DNA of 64,000 nucleotides from contig OY821743.1 of assembly GCA_963682055.1 (NCBI GenBank), forward strand, positions 28,630,702 to 28,694,701, read 5' to 3'. Positions 12,931-24,152 of the stretch are shown one piece after another; position 1 is the first letter of the stretch, and each line of letters starts with the position of its first letter. Source of the stretch: Primula veris. Its lineage: Eukaryota; Streptophyta; Magnoliopsida; Ericales; Primulaceae. Both the position numbers and the translations under genes were made by a program. The notes beneath the pieces are model-generated. The model made no database searches, had not been told where the DNA came from, and saw nothing but the letters and a program-made list of their open reading frames with translations.

Positions 12931-14750
12931 GACGCGCTTGCTTTTTAACTTATTTATTATTTATCTAATTATTATGATTCTGTTATGAAGTTAGTAATGT
13001 AATTTATATACCCATATAAGATAAATGTTGTCACATTAACACTTTAATGTTTGCAATGTAAAAGTATACTAATTTTTTTCGCAAGCTCCAAAATAATATA
13101 GTGATTAATTAATTAGGGACGGGGGAGTATAGCGGCCTATTTATGGTCCGTTTGGTATCAGATTTTTTAATAAAAAATCTGATTTTTAAAATTTAAAAAT
13201 AAAAAAATCCAGCAAAAAGATGGATTATGAATTTTTGGAATTTTTAGATTATTTTGACTAAAAATCTGATATCAAACGCACCTTTAATTATATTACAAAT
13301 TATATATAATTTATATCCTGAAAATGTAAATACCCTAAAAATACTAATTAGATTAGGGCGGATTTCTAACCAAATCTTGTACATCTTACTAGTAAATTAA
13401 AATAGTGTCCGGAAGCTGCAATTCAACAAAATCTTATATTTAAGATGACGAGTCAGGTGCAAACAATTCGTTGTCATTTTGATAAAAGTTGATGAAAAAT
13501 GAAAAATATATATTTTTTGATCAATATTTTTAAAATTAGCGTTGTTATTAGAAAAAGACTCATTTAGGGTATTAAAAGAACTACATAGAATATCGGACCA
13601 TCACATTTAAAATTCCTGATTTATCCATTAAACATGGTATTTCTTTAGGAAAACCATTTTTTAAAAATTTTAAAACCAAACATGGTCGTTGCTAGAGATG
13701 AGAGCAAGCCGGACATGAAAAAACCGTTTGCTGACACCTAAATGGATCACACATAGGAACTTGATTGGATATAACTTTTGATCTGAATCAATTTGGTAAT
13801 TCACAAGAAAACTAATCATGTTAACTTTGTCGCTTTTCATAAAAACTGGGGCAATTCAAAAGTAAATATAAGTATATAGATGAAGTAGAAATTGTTATTG
13901 AAGTATGGGGATACGTAACTAATTAACCGTTTTAGAAATAAGCCCTGCTGCAACTTAAATTTCTTGCGCAAAATTAGAACCTCAATTTTTTGGGAAAATT
14001 GTCGGTTGCAGTCAGTACGGTCGATGTGCAGTTATCAAAAATTTATAATTTCTGTAAGTGGGGTGCAAAATATAATTTTTAGGTTTAATTTTCAGTAATT
14101 AAATACTGTTTGCTAAACACTATAAAAATATATTTTTTATTAAAAATGTTATTTAGTAAAATCGGTTTACTTTTACTTTTTGAGTATAATGAGGTTGCAA
14201 AATATAATTTTTATGTTTACTTTTCAGTAATTAAATACTGTTCGGTAAACACTATAAAAATATACTTTTTATTATGTTTAGTTTTACTTTTTGAGATAAA
14301 TGAATGGTTTATTTCGATTAATAGAATAAAACAAAACAATTAATTAGGAAAAAAACATTTCATTGAAAGATTAAAAAGATATCAAATTAGGAACATATAA
14401 TGATTATACCACGTTCTATCTATAAATCCACACTTAACTAAGAATGTGATAAAAATAAAGATGATTTGTATCAAACCGTTTAAACAAAAATTAAAATGCG
14501 GATTATAGTTAGAGAAATGAACAAATTAGGTCGGGTTTACTCCATTACATGTCAGCAAGTTTACAAGTACAGACTCGAACATATTATTGGCTAGATAGTA
14601 AACGAATATGTAACATTCAAGCAGATACAATAGTCAGTTTTTCCAATAAGTAAAATTAATATTAAGTAAAAATTAAAGTTCACCAAACAAGGCGAACGTA
14701 GTTCTGGTTTGTAAACCAAACCAGCAACGTATTGGGAACTTGTTAATGAA
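12931..14750. other. Intergenic, with a small MITE and a 129-bp tandem duplication
   Basis: No gene is visible. A small MITE at 13145-13282 is listed separately. A segment containing GCAAAATATAATTTTTA and TTCAGTAATTAAATACTGTT is present twice with a 129-bp offset (about 14065-14193 and 14194-14320). The remainder is AT-rich without recognisable content up to the copia element. Confidence 0.5.
13145..13282. mobile_element. Short MITE, about 138 bp
   Basis: The ends read GGTCCGTTTGGTATCAGATT and, reverse complemented, GGTGCGTTTGATATCAGATT, inverted repeats of about 25 bp with few mismatches around an AT-rich core. No clear target duplication was found, so the superfamily is not assigned. Confidence 0.65.
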
Positions 14751-14755
14751 AAATT

Positions 14756-15280
14756 TGTTGGGTACGTTGTAAATAAACACAATAATTTCTACGGAAAAGA
14801 AATGGACAAATAAACAGAAAATGGTTTCCTCAAATATATAATTATCAATTACAACCTTCAAAATTAAGAGTACGTAAATGATACCGAAATGGACTAAAGT
14901 CCGAGACGAGGTAACTGCAAGTAGTTTTCCTTAAACGATATTTGCCCCGCCACCTCTGCTTCTGGCTAAATGGGGCACTTCGTTCCCAAGGTACAACGTC
15001 TATCGCATGTGACTAAGCGGAAACGGCACCGAGCCATGGTCGGGCCGTTGGTGGTACGGTATTCTCTTTCTATATGTATGCATATGTGTATGTGTGTGAA
15101 TGTATAAAACTTGTCTTGTAAAAGTTAGCCCAAAAAGGGACCAAGATCATTATTTTATAAAACATGCAATTTGTAACTCATTTTACAAATAAATACACAC
15201 ATAAATGGGGAGGATAAATGTATTTGTAACCATTAAAATAAATGGCATTCAAAACAAGGAAAACCACTACTTTTCCAACA
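14756..15280 (-). repeat. 3' LTR of the copia-type element
   Basis: 525 bp, TGTTGG...CCAACA. Compared by eye with the other LTR it shows about ten substitutions and lacks about 15 bp of a TATATATGATATG stretch, giving roughly 2 percent divergence. Confidence 0.92.
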
Positions 15281-15292
15281 ATCCCCCACATG
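15281..15292 (-). other. Polypurine tract of the copia-type element
   Basis: On the minus strand the tract reads ATGTGGGGGAT directly before the TGTTGG of the 3' LTR. This is the standard plus-strand priming site and fixes the element's orientation. Confidence 0.8.
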
Positions 15293-15861
15293 AATGCGAT
15301 TTAAAACATGCAACGTGCAACTAAATGCAATCGAGAGAACCACGAGAATTAACTGCATAAGGACAGGTAGCACGCGCCTTGAACCTGCCATAGCGAAATA
15401 CCTTTCGAATATACTTGCCTTAGGTAGCGTAATGCTTTGAACCTTTAGCGTTTTGTGCATAACAAAATAATACCCGCACAGTGTCTTCTCTACACCACTT
15501 ACTAGGCCCTTTAGTTGTTGTTCATATTTGGCCCTGGACTGCCTTGGCAAATTCAACCGAGTGCTCTAGTGATTTAGCCCTAGATCATCACATAGTATCG
15601 GCCATACACACTCGTTATAGGTGATTTCAAGTCAAAGGTGTCCTGACTCACCCCACTCGACCTTCGAGATACTTGATTCATTAAGAGCATCATGCTCACC
15701 CTTAAAATGGTACATGTCTATCACTCTTTCATCATAGAAATGGGCTGAGAACTTATGTTCTCGAGTGCTTTGTTCGGTAACCCGCACAGTTCAGTTTTCC
15801 CATTGACCCTGAGACTGGAATTTCCAGTACAGGTTGGGTAGGTTATGTGAAGGTTTCCAAT

Positions 15862-17340
15862 TTATTGGGCTTCAACCCCCATTTTCCTCGATGATGCTCT
15901 GACTCCTCCACGAGTCAAGCATTTTGTATATGGATCCGCATTATTATCCTTAGACCTTGCAAAGTCGAAGGATGCCATACTGTTTGCTAGCAATTCCTTT
16001 TGCGGACTTGTGTCTCCGATGACTATGTCATGACTTTGTCGGGACTTTCCATTATACAATTACTCTGATCCCGTTCAATAACTGACTGACTTTATCAGTG
16101 CACGCTTATTGAGGGAACAAATTTTGGCCACTTGGGAATACCTCCCAAAACTTCTCAGCCAATCTGCCTTTTTTCAGTGTCTACAACATTATGAATTCTG
16201 ATTTCATAGTAGATCCACGTATGCATGTCTGTTTTACAGACCTCCATGAGACTGCAACCTCTTTAAATACAAATATATCCACTCGTGGACCTTGTACTGT
16301 TAAAGTTCGAGATACACTTGGTATCTAAATACCCTCCAAACATTTTGGACATCTCGTATAATGCAGTTCATGATTGACAGTATACCTCATGTATCTGAGA
16401 AGTCTCATTGGCAAATCTACTCGGTCTGCTCACTGAGTTGTCTATAACTCGTCTAGTGCAGTTCTTGACGCACAAGAGACTAACTATGATAAGTTAGGTG
16501 TTTGTTTTAGTCCATATAGTGACTTAACAAGTTTTCGCACCTTAGCTTACTTTACACGGAACCACGACCCAATGAGTTGTTCCTAATTCTCTAGATCTCC
16601 ATTTATAAAACACATGTTCCCATTAATTAATGATTCGTCTTTTTTTTCCTTAGAAATTGGAGTATAGAAATTAAAATTATCAAAACCGTCAGTTTACTTA
16701 AAGTAATTGACTTTATTTTTCACGTGCCTATCAACCTCATTGTTGATGCATTGATTATTTCAATGTCATCGATTCACCTTCACTCATGAAGGTCAATGGA
16801 CAAAGGAAGTTTCATTACTTACCCTTTTACCATGCCGAGACACTTCATCTTCCTTACAAGATTCACTTTCCCCACTTTTCCAGCACCGTTTGAGTGTTCA
16901 CTTGTCTTGGGTAGCGTAATGCTTTGAACCCTCAACGTATTGATAACACTCGCCAGGCGTTAGAGTTTTTTGTGGAAAAACTTCTCTTTTAGAAAATATG
17001 TTTCTCGGGCATAGAACAATGTTCTATATGCACTTTAAAGCCATGTGCCTTATGCACTAGAAACCGATCAGCACTATATTTTGTGCTTATCCGAAGAACA
17101 CACAATCTACCATTTTTGATCCTATCCAAGTCCTTCAAGGAACAAGATTGAGACCTTTCTTAGATAGCACCAAACTTTCACGAACTTATAGTCAGGCACC
17201 ATGCCTTCTATAATTCTGACTGTTTGGTCTAACTTCCTAAGATGTAGTTTGTTCAACACATATCTTGCGGAAAGCTCACTTCCCGCACAAATTCAGAGTC
17301 TAACCCTGAACTTATCAACATGACATTCTAACCACACAAT
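15862..17340 (-). pseudogene. Degraded copia pol (integrase end, RT, RNase H)
   Basis: Read on the minus strand in shifting frames. Near 17340-17130 is an integrase C-terminal remnant containing LNKLHLRKL and PDYKFVKVW. At 16540-16493 is the reverse transcriptase motif VRKLVKSLYGLKQTPN. At about 16290-16190 is the RNase H remnant with AVSWRSVKQTCI and STMKSEFI. At 16059-15862 is the polyprotein C-terminus with NGKSR, FDFARSKDNNADPYTK and a terminal stop. Many stops and frameshifts separate these, so no protein is made. A segment around GTAGCGTAATGCTTTGAACC occurs twice (about 15414-15451 and 16902-16939), showing an internal rearrangement. Confidence 0.82.
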
Positions 17341-18261
17341 TGTGCGAATGATGTCTCATGTTCACCGTTTCAATCACATTGATCATGTATTCATATCCAT
17401 GTGAATATACCATTTCGGAACTAGTTAGACAATATCTAACACGTTCAAAAATGTCTATCATTTAATGATTAACACTTAATCGTTGGATTAAAGTTGGTAG
17501 ATTAACACAACAGAACACCCATGATTAAACATATTTTTCTGACAAGCCTTAATCCTCAATAATAGAATTCACGTATTCATTCTTACTTGAATGAATATCT
17601 CGAATGATTTGTCTTTACTTCTCATCAAGTAGACATATCAGTATTTAGTACAACCATCAATAGAATGAGCAAATACCTTTTAACCCCTTCTTGATTTGCA
17701 CGCATCTCAAATGCATCAAACCATTAGGTTATATACTCCGTTCGAAACTTCGAACTGAAAACTTAGCAATACATTGCTTCGAACACAAACTCATATTTGT
17801 GTTTCAATTTAAATAATAGATTTAGAAAAATAAAACATTTATGGTTTTATATTTTCATGACCTACTATATCATGTCAAATCAGTGACTTAGTTGAATAAC
17901 TCAACATGTCATTATTGACCACAAGAGTATCGACTAAAATGCTCATTTTGAACAAATAGTCACTCATGTATTGCGACAAACAAGCAAACGTATCACAATT
18001 TGATCCTAGCGTTTTGGCTACCGAAAGGCTACTGCCATTTAGGTTTCAAAAACCACTAGTCATGATTCAGATTTTGATGCTTGCACTTGTTAGTGGATTT
18101 CCAAACGTTTAAAACGTTTGCACACATTAATGCCCCCACAGTTCGTGCATTTCATTTGTTCTCACTCAGAACATGGGCACTGTTATAGAGAAAGTTAATC
18201 GGTTTCAAGATGATAAAAGAACAATATCCTTTATTTTAGACATTTTAAGTCATATACCACT

Positions 18262-18552
18262 TGTAACGACCCGGCCCTACGGACCGAACCGTCATGCCCG
18301 TATCAACAATATTGTCCGCTTTGGCACAACTTCCCAGGTGGGTCACCCATCCTGGTACTACTCCAAGCTAAGCACGTTTAACTGTGGAGTTCCGTCCTCG
18401 CTGTTGTGCCGCACGGCTTTAAAAGGCCTTGTTGATAGGAAATGGATCTTTAAGCTCATATGCCACACGAGTACTCTCATATCTAGGCGATGTGGGACTG
18501 ACGCACAACACCGAACCACAGAATTTCCTTCCTGGAAATCTGCTTAGTCACA
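18262..18552 (-). repeat. Cassandra 3' LTR with 5S-like segment
   Basis: 291 bp, TGTGAC...TTACA on the minus strand. The 5S-derived part spans about 18325-18410. It differs from the partner LTR at ten positions by eye (3.4 percent), with no indels. Confidence 0.92.
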
Positions 18553-18649
18553 ATCACCCTCCCTTTAGCCACGTCGTCCTCGTCGGGCACGTCGTCCTTC
18601 AGGGGCCCACACACACACGTGGTAGTCCCCACATTTTCGGCCAGATAGA

Positions 18650-18662
18650 GGCTCTGATACCA
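18650..18662 (-). other. Cassandra primer-binding site
   Basis: TGGTATCAGAGCC on the minus strand, complementary to the 3' end of initiator methionine tRNA, 2 nt from the 5' LTR. Confidence 0.9.
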
Positions 18663-18664
18663 CC

Positions 18665-18955
18665 TGTAACGACCCGTCCCTACGGACCGAACCGTCATGC
18701 CCGTATCAACAATATTGTCCGCTTTGGCACAATTTCCCAGGGGGGTCACCCATCATGGTACTACTCCAAGCTAAGCACGCTTAACTGTGGAGTTCCGTCC
18801 TCGCTGTTGTGCCGCACGGCTTTAAAAGACCTTGTTGATAGGAAATGGATCTTTAAGCTCATATACCACACGAGTACTCTCATATCTAGGCGATGTGGGA
18901 CTGACGCACAACACCGCACCACAGAATTTCCTTCCTGGAAATCTGGTTCGTCACA
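18665..18955 (-). repeat. Cassandra 5' LTR with 5S-like segment
   Basis: 291 bp, the same length as its partner. The 5S-like part on the minus strand contains GTTAAGCGTGCTTAGCTTGG and GATGGGTGACC, close to the internal-promoter half of 5S rRNA. It is not a functional 5S gene: the 5' half of the 5S sequence is absent. Confidence 0.92.
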
Positions 18956-18960
18956 CCACT

Positions 18961-21021
18961 GAACCGTTAGGTATTCTCTCACTCGCCCGTAGGCGATTTG
19001 GGGTACGTTTAGATTCTCGATCTACAGGATCGATGGGTTACCCCCATATTGGTGGGACCCTTGTGGTTCTCCCCCAATAATAGTAATATAATATTGCTAA
19101 ATTACTATTCTCAATAATAGCAAGCTCAACATATTCGCAATATGTTTTACTAACAAATTAATAATATGTTATTTCAACAAATTATAAATGTTTTTCCAAC
19201 AAATAAATAAGATGTTAATTTCAATAAATTATTAAATGTTCTTTCAGCAAATTAATAAGATATTATTTCAACAAATAATAAAATAGCCGATACTTGTTTA
19301 TTCTTAAAATAACCATTTATAATTTGTCCAATTATCAAATTATTTGCTCTCGGATGAACAAAGTTTGTTATTAAATAACCTTTCATCCAAATATGTAACC
19401 GACTCGTTAATGCAATTCGTAGATAGCTAATAAAGCTTTCCATAAATGGCAACAACGACTGTCGTTACAATACTTTATAACTCTCCAAATTAAATTGCGA
19501 TTAATCATAATTAATAAATAAGAAGTTATAAACACTCATAATTAATCTCATTAATGATTACTGTTACAAATTTTGTAACCCTCCAAATTAAATTGCAATA
19601 AATCATAATTAATACGGATACCACCCATTATATCACCACATTAATGGCTTTAATAATGGTGATTTCAAATTTGTAACCTCCGTAATTAATATGCACTCAT
19701 GCAAAATTAATACGAGTTACACCGGCACCCACAATATTCTGGTCAGTTCCAGCACCCACTGTGTTCCGGACATTTCCCGCAGGAAACTGTTTGTTATCTC
19801 AAATAACAAACACGCACAATCTAATTTTGAAAAATAAAACTAAAACTCCTCATTCGCAAACACCAAATTTCTATAACCACGCATGGTTTCAAGAAATCGA
19901 TTTTGCAAGAGTATTCTAGTTCATTCCTGAAAAAGATTATCAAATTCTGAAAGATTTATTCAGCCATAAATACCAGATAAATCTGATTTTACAAAGAATA
20001 ATCTCAGAATTTAAACAAGTTCTGTCGTAAACCCTAAATTCTGAAAATCAGAAAATGGTTTTACAAGAACTATTTCGAAACCACTTCTGTCGTAATCCCC
20101 AATTTAATGGCTTTTACTATAATTGTTTCGAATAATCAGCAATTCTCCAATTCCATGTTAGAGATCCATATGACTACACAAAAACTCATTGGAAAGTGTT
20201 AGTCATTTATTAACATGAAAATAATAAACATGTATAAATCAGTAACAATATAAATATAGTCTATGACCAGATTGGTCATAAATAATTTATTTGATTTTCC
20301 CAACTAAAACAACAGTTTTAGTAAAACCACAGTATCACCTCGAAATTGGTAGTAACATTAGCATAACCGCTCAAACGCAAACAAAGTAGGTAACAAGTTA
20401 ATATAAAACCCACTAGAACGTTTTAATTACCATGCAAAACCAGGCTCATGCTACTGGTACTAATCATATGACAATTTCTAGCCAAATTAATCATAACCAT
20501 GCATGTTCTATCAATTTAATAAATAAATTAAGAACCATTAATATCCAGCAAACAAAAAGTTACAAAACCCTTAATATTTCTAACCAATTAAGTATAATGG
20601 CAAATACAATATATATTAACAACAAATAATTACCAACACTTCAAATGCAACATTCATCCGTTACCCACAACAAGATATCACCATTTACTATAATATCAAA
20701 TGACATAAGCTAAAGATAAGAATGAGACTTATTACCTACTCCAACACCACATGAATATAGTTCAAACGGTTACGTTTTAATAAATCAAATAAATCCAAAA
20801 ATCCATTTCTGGAAATTTGAAACGATACCACATACACATGCAGTTACTCCCTTAGTTATTAACTAGACTGTTTCTTTAGCTTAGGCACCAGTGGACACAA
20901 ATAAATCCTATTAGTCATGTCCTCAAAACATGAGGAACAAAAATATATAGGTCACTAAAAAGCTACTCCAATTACAAATGTGTAATTAATTAATATATTC
21001 AATAACAACCTTATAACCACA
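18961..21021. other. 5' part of the copia-type element, no coding content
   Basis: This stretch would hold the leader and gag of the minus-sense element. I see only AT-rich sequence with many stops in all frames and no zinc-knuckle or protease motif. Short near-repeats such as CAACAAATTAATAA recur around 19150-19280. Confidence 0.55.
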
Positions 21022-21459
21022 ATATTAAATCAAGAACCATACTACTCATAGTCTGGAAACACCTTTAACAAAATTTCGCAATCGAGAATGAAATCCAGGA
21101 AATAAGATTAATACCAACAGATATGGGCCATTGCAAACAACGTAGGGTAGATGAACAAGTCAGTATACAACATATAGCAAGTATGCATGATAACCACGGT
21201 AAACATGCAAAACTCAAAAAACATATATATGACATAAAATATATTAAATCAAGAACCATACTACTCATAGTCTGGAAACACCTTTAACAAAATTTCGCAA
21301 TCGAGAATGAAATCCAGGAAATAAGATTAATACCAACAGATATGGGCCATTGCAAACAACGTAGGGTAGATGAACAAGTCAGTATACAACATATAGCAAG
21401 TATGCATGATAACCACGGTAAACATGCAAAACTCAAAAAACATATATATGACATAAAAT
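21022..21459. repeat. 219-bp tandem duplication in the copia leader
   Basis: The segment 21022-21240 is repeated head-to-tail at 21241-21459. Reading the two copies side by side I found no difference, so the duplication is recent relative to the surrounding decay, or is maintained by unequal exchange or template switching. Confidence 0.92.
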
Positions 21460-21738
21460 ATATCTAAGCTAGTATATTATAATACACAAAATACATACGT
21501 ACTACGCATAATGGATGGTTGAAAACCGTAATAGGGATTTATACAAAAATCTCAAACAAGGTAAAACAACGAAAACCTCTTTCGACAATTCAACCGGAAA
21601 CACCAAATTCTTAAAACAAAGGTTTGTTAGAAAATGATTTTCCAAATAATTGCTTTAGCCTCGAAAATAATTTTCTGTTTATCCAAACACCAAAATTATT
21701 GTATTAACGTACGGAACATAAAAATTATCGTTTAAAAT

Positions 21739-22278
21739 TGTTGGATACGTTGTAAATAAACACAATAATTTCTACGGAAAAGAAATTGACAAATAAACAA
21801 AAAATGGTTTCCTCAAATATATAATTATCAATTACAACCTTCAAAATTAAGAGTACGTAAATGATACCGAAATGGACTAAAGTCCGAGACGAGGTAACTG
21901 CAAGTAGTTTTCCTTAAACGATATTTGCCCCGCCACCTCTGCTTCTGGCTAAATGGGGCACTTCGTTCCCAAGGTACAACGTCTATCGCATGTGACTCAG
22001 CGGAAACGGCACCGAGCCACGGTCGGGCCGTTGGTGGTGCGGTATTCTCTTTCTATATGTATGCATATGTGTATGTGTGTGAATGTATATATATGATATG
22101 TATAAAATTTGTCTTGTAAAAGTTAGCCCAAAAAGGGACCAAGACCATTATTTTATAAAACATGCAATTTGTAACTCATTTTACAAATAAATACACGCAT
22201 AAATGGGGAGGATAAATGTATTTGTAACCATTAAAATAAATGACATTCAAAACAAGGAAAACCACTACTTTTCCAACA
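21739..22278 (-). repeat. 5' LTR of the copia-type element
   Basis: 540 bp, TGTTGG...CCAACA, followed by the right target duplication AAATT at 22279-22283. It is about 15 bp longer than its partner because of an extra TATATATGATATG segment near 22088. Confidence 0.92.
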
Positions 22279-22283
22279 AAATT

Positions 22284-23028
22284 CGTGCCTTCTCGATAAC
22301 CTACGAAATCGATAATTTTTATATCCAAAGTTATGAAGAATTGGCTCCAAGATGCCTTAGTTAAAAGTAAATTAAAATAAAATAAGGACAAAAAACAGTA
22401 TTAACAAACGGCATTTTATTGATCTCTAAACAACTTACAAATACATGTAAAACAATATATGTAAAACAATAATACAATAAATACATGACTTGATAATGTT
22501 GTGGACATTCTATTTGCATAGATAGATATGGCCATTTATAAATTTGGTAACCACACGTTATTTACAAGTAAGACCAACATGATATAAAACTCTTAAATTA
22601 ATCGGAGTCGAAATCCCGCAAAATATTATACCGACTTGTACCAACCGACCGCTTTTCGAACCAAATCAATCAAGTCGGTACCAAAAATTTGGTATACCGA
22701 CTAATGTACAACCGAACAAATATTTGAAAGTCGGTTCGATTTTGGTATTCGTTTTATGGGTTCGGTATGGTACCGATTCAAACTGAAATATTAAAATATT
22801 CTATAAAGACAAATAAACTAAAAGACTTATATACACTTAATTAATAACATTTTTATAATATACTTAGTAGTAACGGAACTAGTAGTAACAGGACTATGGC
22901 AGGATAAAAAATGAAGGTGAGATTAATAGTAGATACATGAAATATCAATAAAGTATTTGTTTGATTTTTATTGTGGTAGTACTGTTTTACAAATATACAT
23001 TTATATCTATAATAAATAAACTTGCAAA

Positions 23029-23073
<45 letters not shown>

Positions 23074-24147
23074 TACATATATATATATAATTTTAATATA
23101 TATATATACCACACCGCATTTACTTCAAATACTCCAATTTTTCAATACCACACACCCATATTACTCTAAATACCCTCATTTCTAATCACATGTTACTAAT
23201 ATTACCGCCTTCACTTTTCGTACCAAACACGGTATTTGTGGGCCCGATGGTATTTCTAATCTCATCCACCATAATACCACCCCAATATAACCTCAAACAA
23301 ACGTCCTCTTATATTACTTTTTACGGCGAATACTTATAACAATTTCTTTTATTTATAGCATTTACTAGAAAAGTTTAATAGTGTTTACTATTTTATGCAA
23401 ATAAACAATAAATGTAACAATAAATGTAAATAAATATATATTCTTAATATACTAATTTTAAAACTTTATAGTATATATTTTTTTTTCAATACGCACCATT
23501 TTTCTATCATCACTTGTAAACTCTAAAAAGCTTGGTATAAAAACGAAACCGAACTGAACCAACCGAATAGTTTGGTATGCCGAATTTTTTGGTTCGGTAA
23601 TGGTATAAAAATTATCAAACCAAACTAGTTTAGTATGATATCGGTATGTAGTCAAAAAATTCGGTATCGAAATCCCTAATTATTCCATATGCATTATATA
23701 TTGATCAAGATAGTAATTTATATATACGTTCTTCTTATTCTTATAATAATACTTTCTGGTGGAATTGGAGGTCTTCTTCAGAGCTTTTTCAGAGATGGAA
23801 ACTGACTAAAAACATTAATTTTGATTAGAAAAACCTCCATTATATATTGGAGTTTATGAGAGTGGTCCAAAACTTAACTAATATTTTTTAAAAATGACAT
23901 GATTCTATCAATGTTCCGGAGCCGAGCTAAAACCTGAATAATTTCGAGCAACTATTCTCAAAAGTTCAATCAAGGGGTACTGAGTTGGAATCTCATTCCA
24001 AATAAGGATTCTTATGAAGCCATGAACGGATAGCTTTCCCTTCTTTTTCGCCCAAATCTTTAGTTTTAAGAACACAAGTTTTAAGAATGAGTGATTTCAC
24101 TTCTTCGACTCTTACTGCCCAACCTGAGAACGGACATCTAATACATT
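22284..24147. other. Intergenic repeat-rich stretch
   Basis: No gene. Two GGTTCGGTAT-rich blocks of opposite polarity (22610-22790 and 23530-23670) look like the two ends of a MITE-like element that was split by the repeat at 22866-23315; I could not match their outermost ends. A TA microsatellite lies at about 23031-23105. Confidence 0.45.
22866..23315. repeat. Dispersed MITE-like repeat, truncated copy
   Basis: About 450 bp similar over nearly its whole length to 29510-29935, sharing a GGACTATG block, TGTTTGATTTTTATTG, TACATTTATATC, a central TA run, CCAAATACCC-like blocks, CTTTTCGTACCAAACACGG and TTGTGGGCCCG. The GGCCTCGTTTGGTTGCGG left end of the other copy is missing here. Confidence 0.7.
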
Positions 24148-24152
24148 CCACT

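Larger units (their letters stand above)
18262..18955 (-). mobile_element. Cassandra-type TRIM retrotransposon (5S-bearing LTRs)
   Basis: A complete 694-bp non-autonomous element with a perfect target duplication CCACT (18257-18261 and 18956-18960). Two 291-bp LTRs flank a 112-bp internal region. On the minus strand the 5' LTR (18955-18665) is followed after GG by TGGTATCAGAGCC, the tRNA-iMet primer-binding site, and the 3' LTR is preceded by the polypurine tract AAAGGGAGGGTGAT. Each LTR contains a stretch matching the 3' half of plant 5S rRNA, including GGATGGGTGACC and GAGTAGTACC. These are the diagnostic features of Cassandra. There is no coding capacity; ORFs across the LTRs are incidental. 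Confidence 0.95.
14756..22278 (-). mobile_element. Complete copia-type LTR retrotransposon with decayed coding region
   Basis: The element is 7523 bp and bounded by a perfect 5-bp target duplication AAATT (14751-14755 and 22279-22283). Both LTRs begin TGTTGG and end CCAACA. Orientation is minus: a polypurine tract reading CATGTGGGGGAT abuts the LTR at 15281-15292, and remnants of integrase, reverse transcriptase and RNase H are readable only on the minus strand. No intact polyprotein and no gag are visible. The sequence next to the 5' LTR (21720-21738, minus) is not a tRNA-iMet primer-binding site. A Cassandra element is nested inside. The order of remnants (integrase, RT, RNase H) establishes Ty1-copia; the lineage within copia is uncertain. 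Confidence 0.92.

Noticed and set aside
18325..18410. A 5S rRNA gene on the minus strand
   Set aside because: Only the 3' half resembles 5S rRNA, it occurs twice inside identical 291-bp LTRs with a primer site and polypurine tract between them, so it is part of a Cassandra element.
18646..18664. A tRNA gene fragment
   Set aside because: The match to initiator tRNA is 13 nt and is exactly placed as a retrotransposon primer-binding site.
18173..18962. Plus-strand ORFs of 124 and 177 codons
   Set aside because: They run antisense across the Cassandra LTRs, repeat each other, and match no protein.
22600..23680. A complete MITE made of the two GGTTCGGTAT-rich blocks
   Set aside because: The inner parts are complementary but the outermost ends do not pair and no target duplication is visible, so only the repeat-rich nature is reported.
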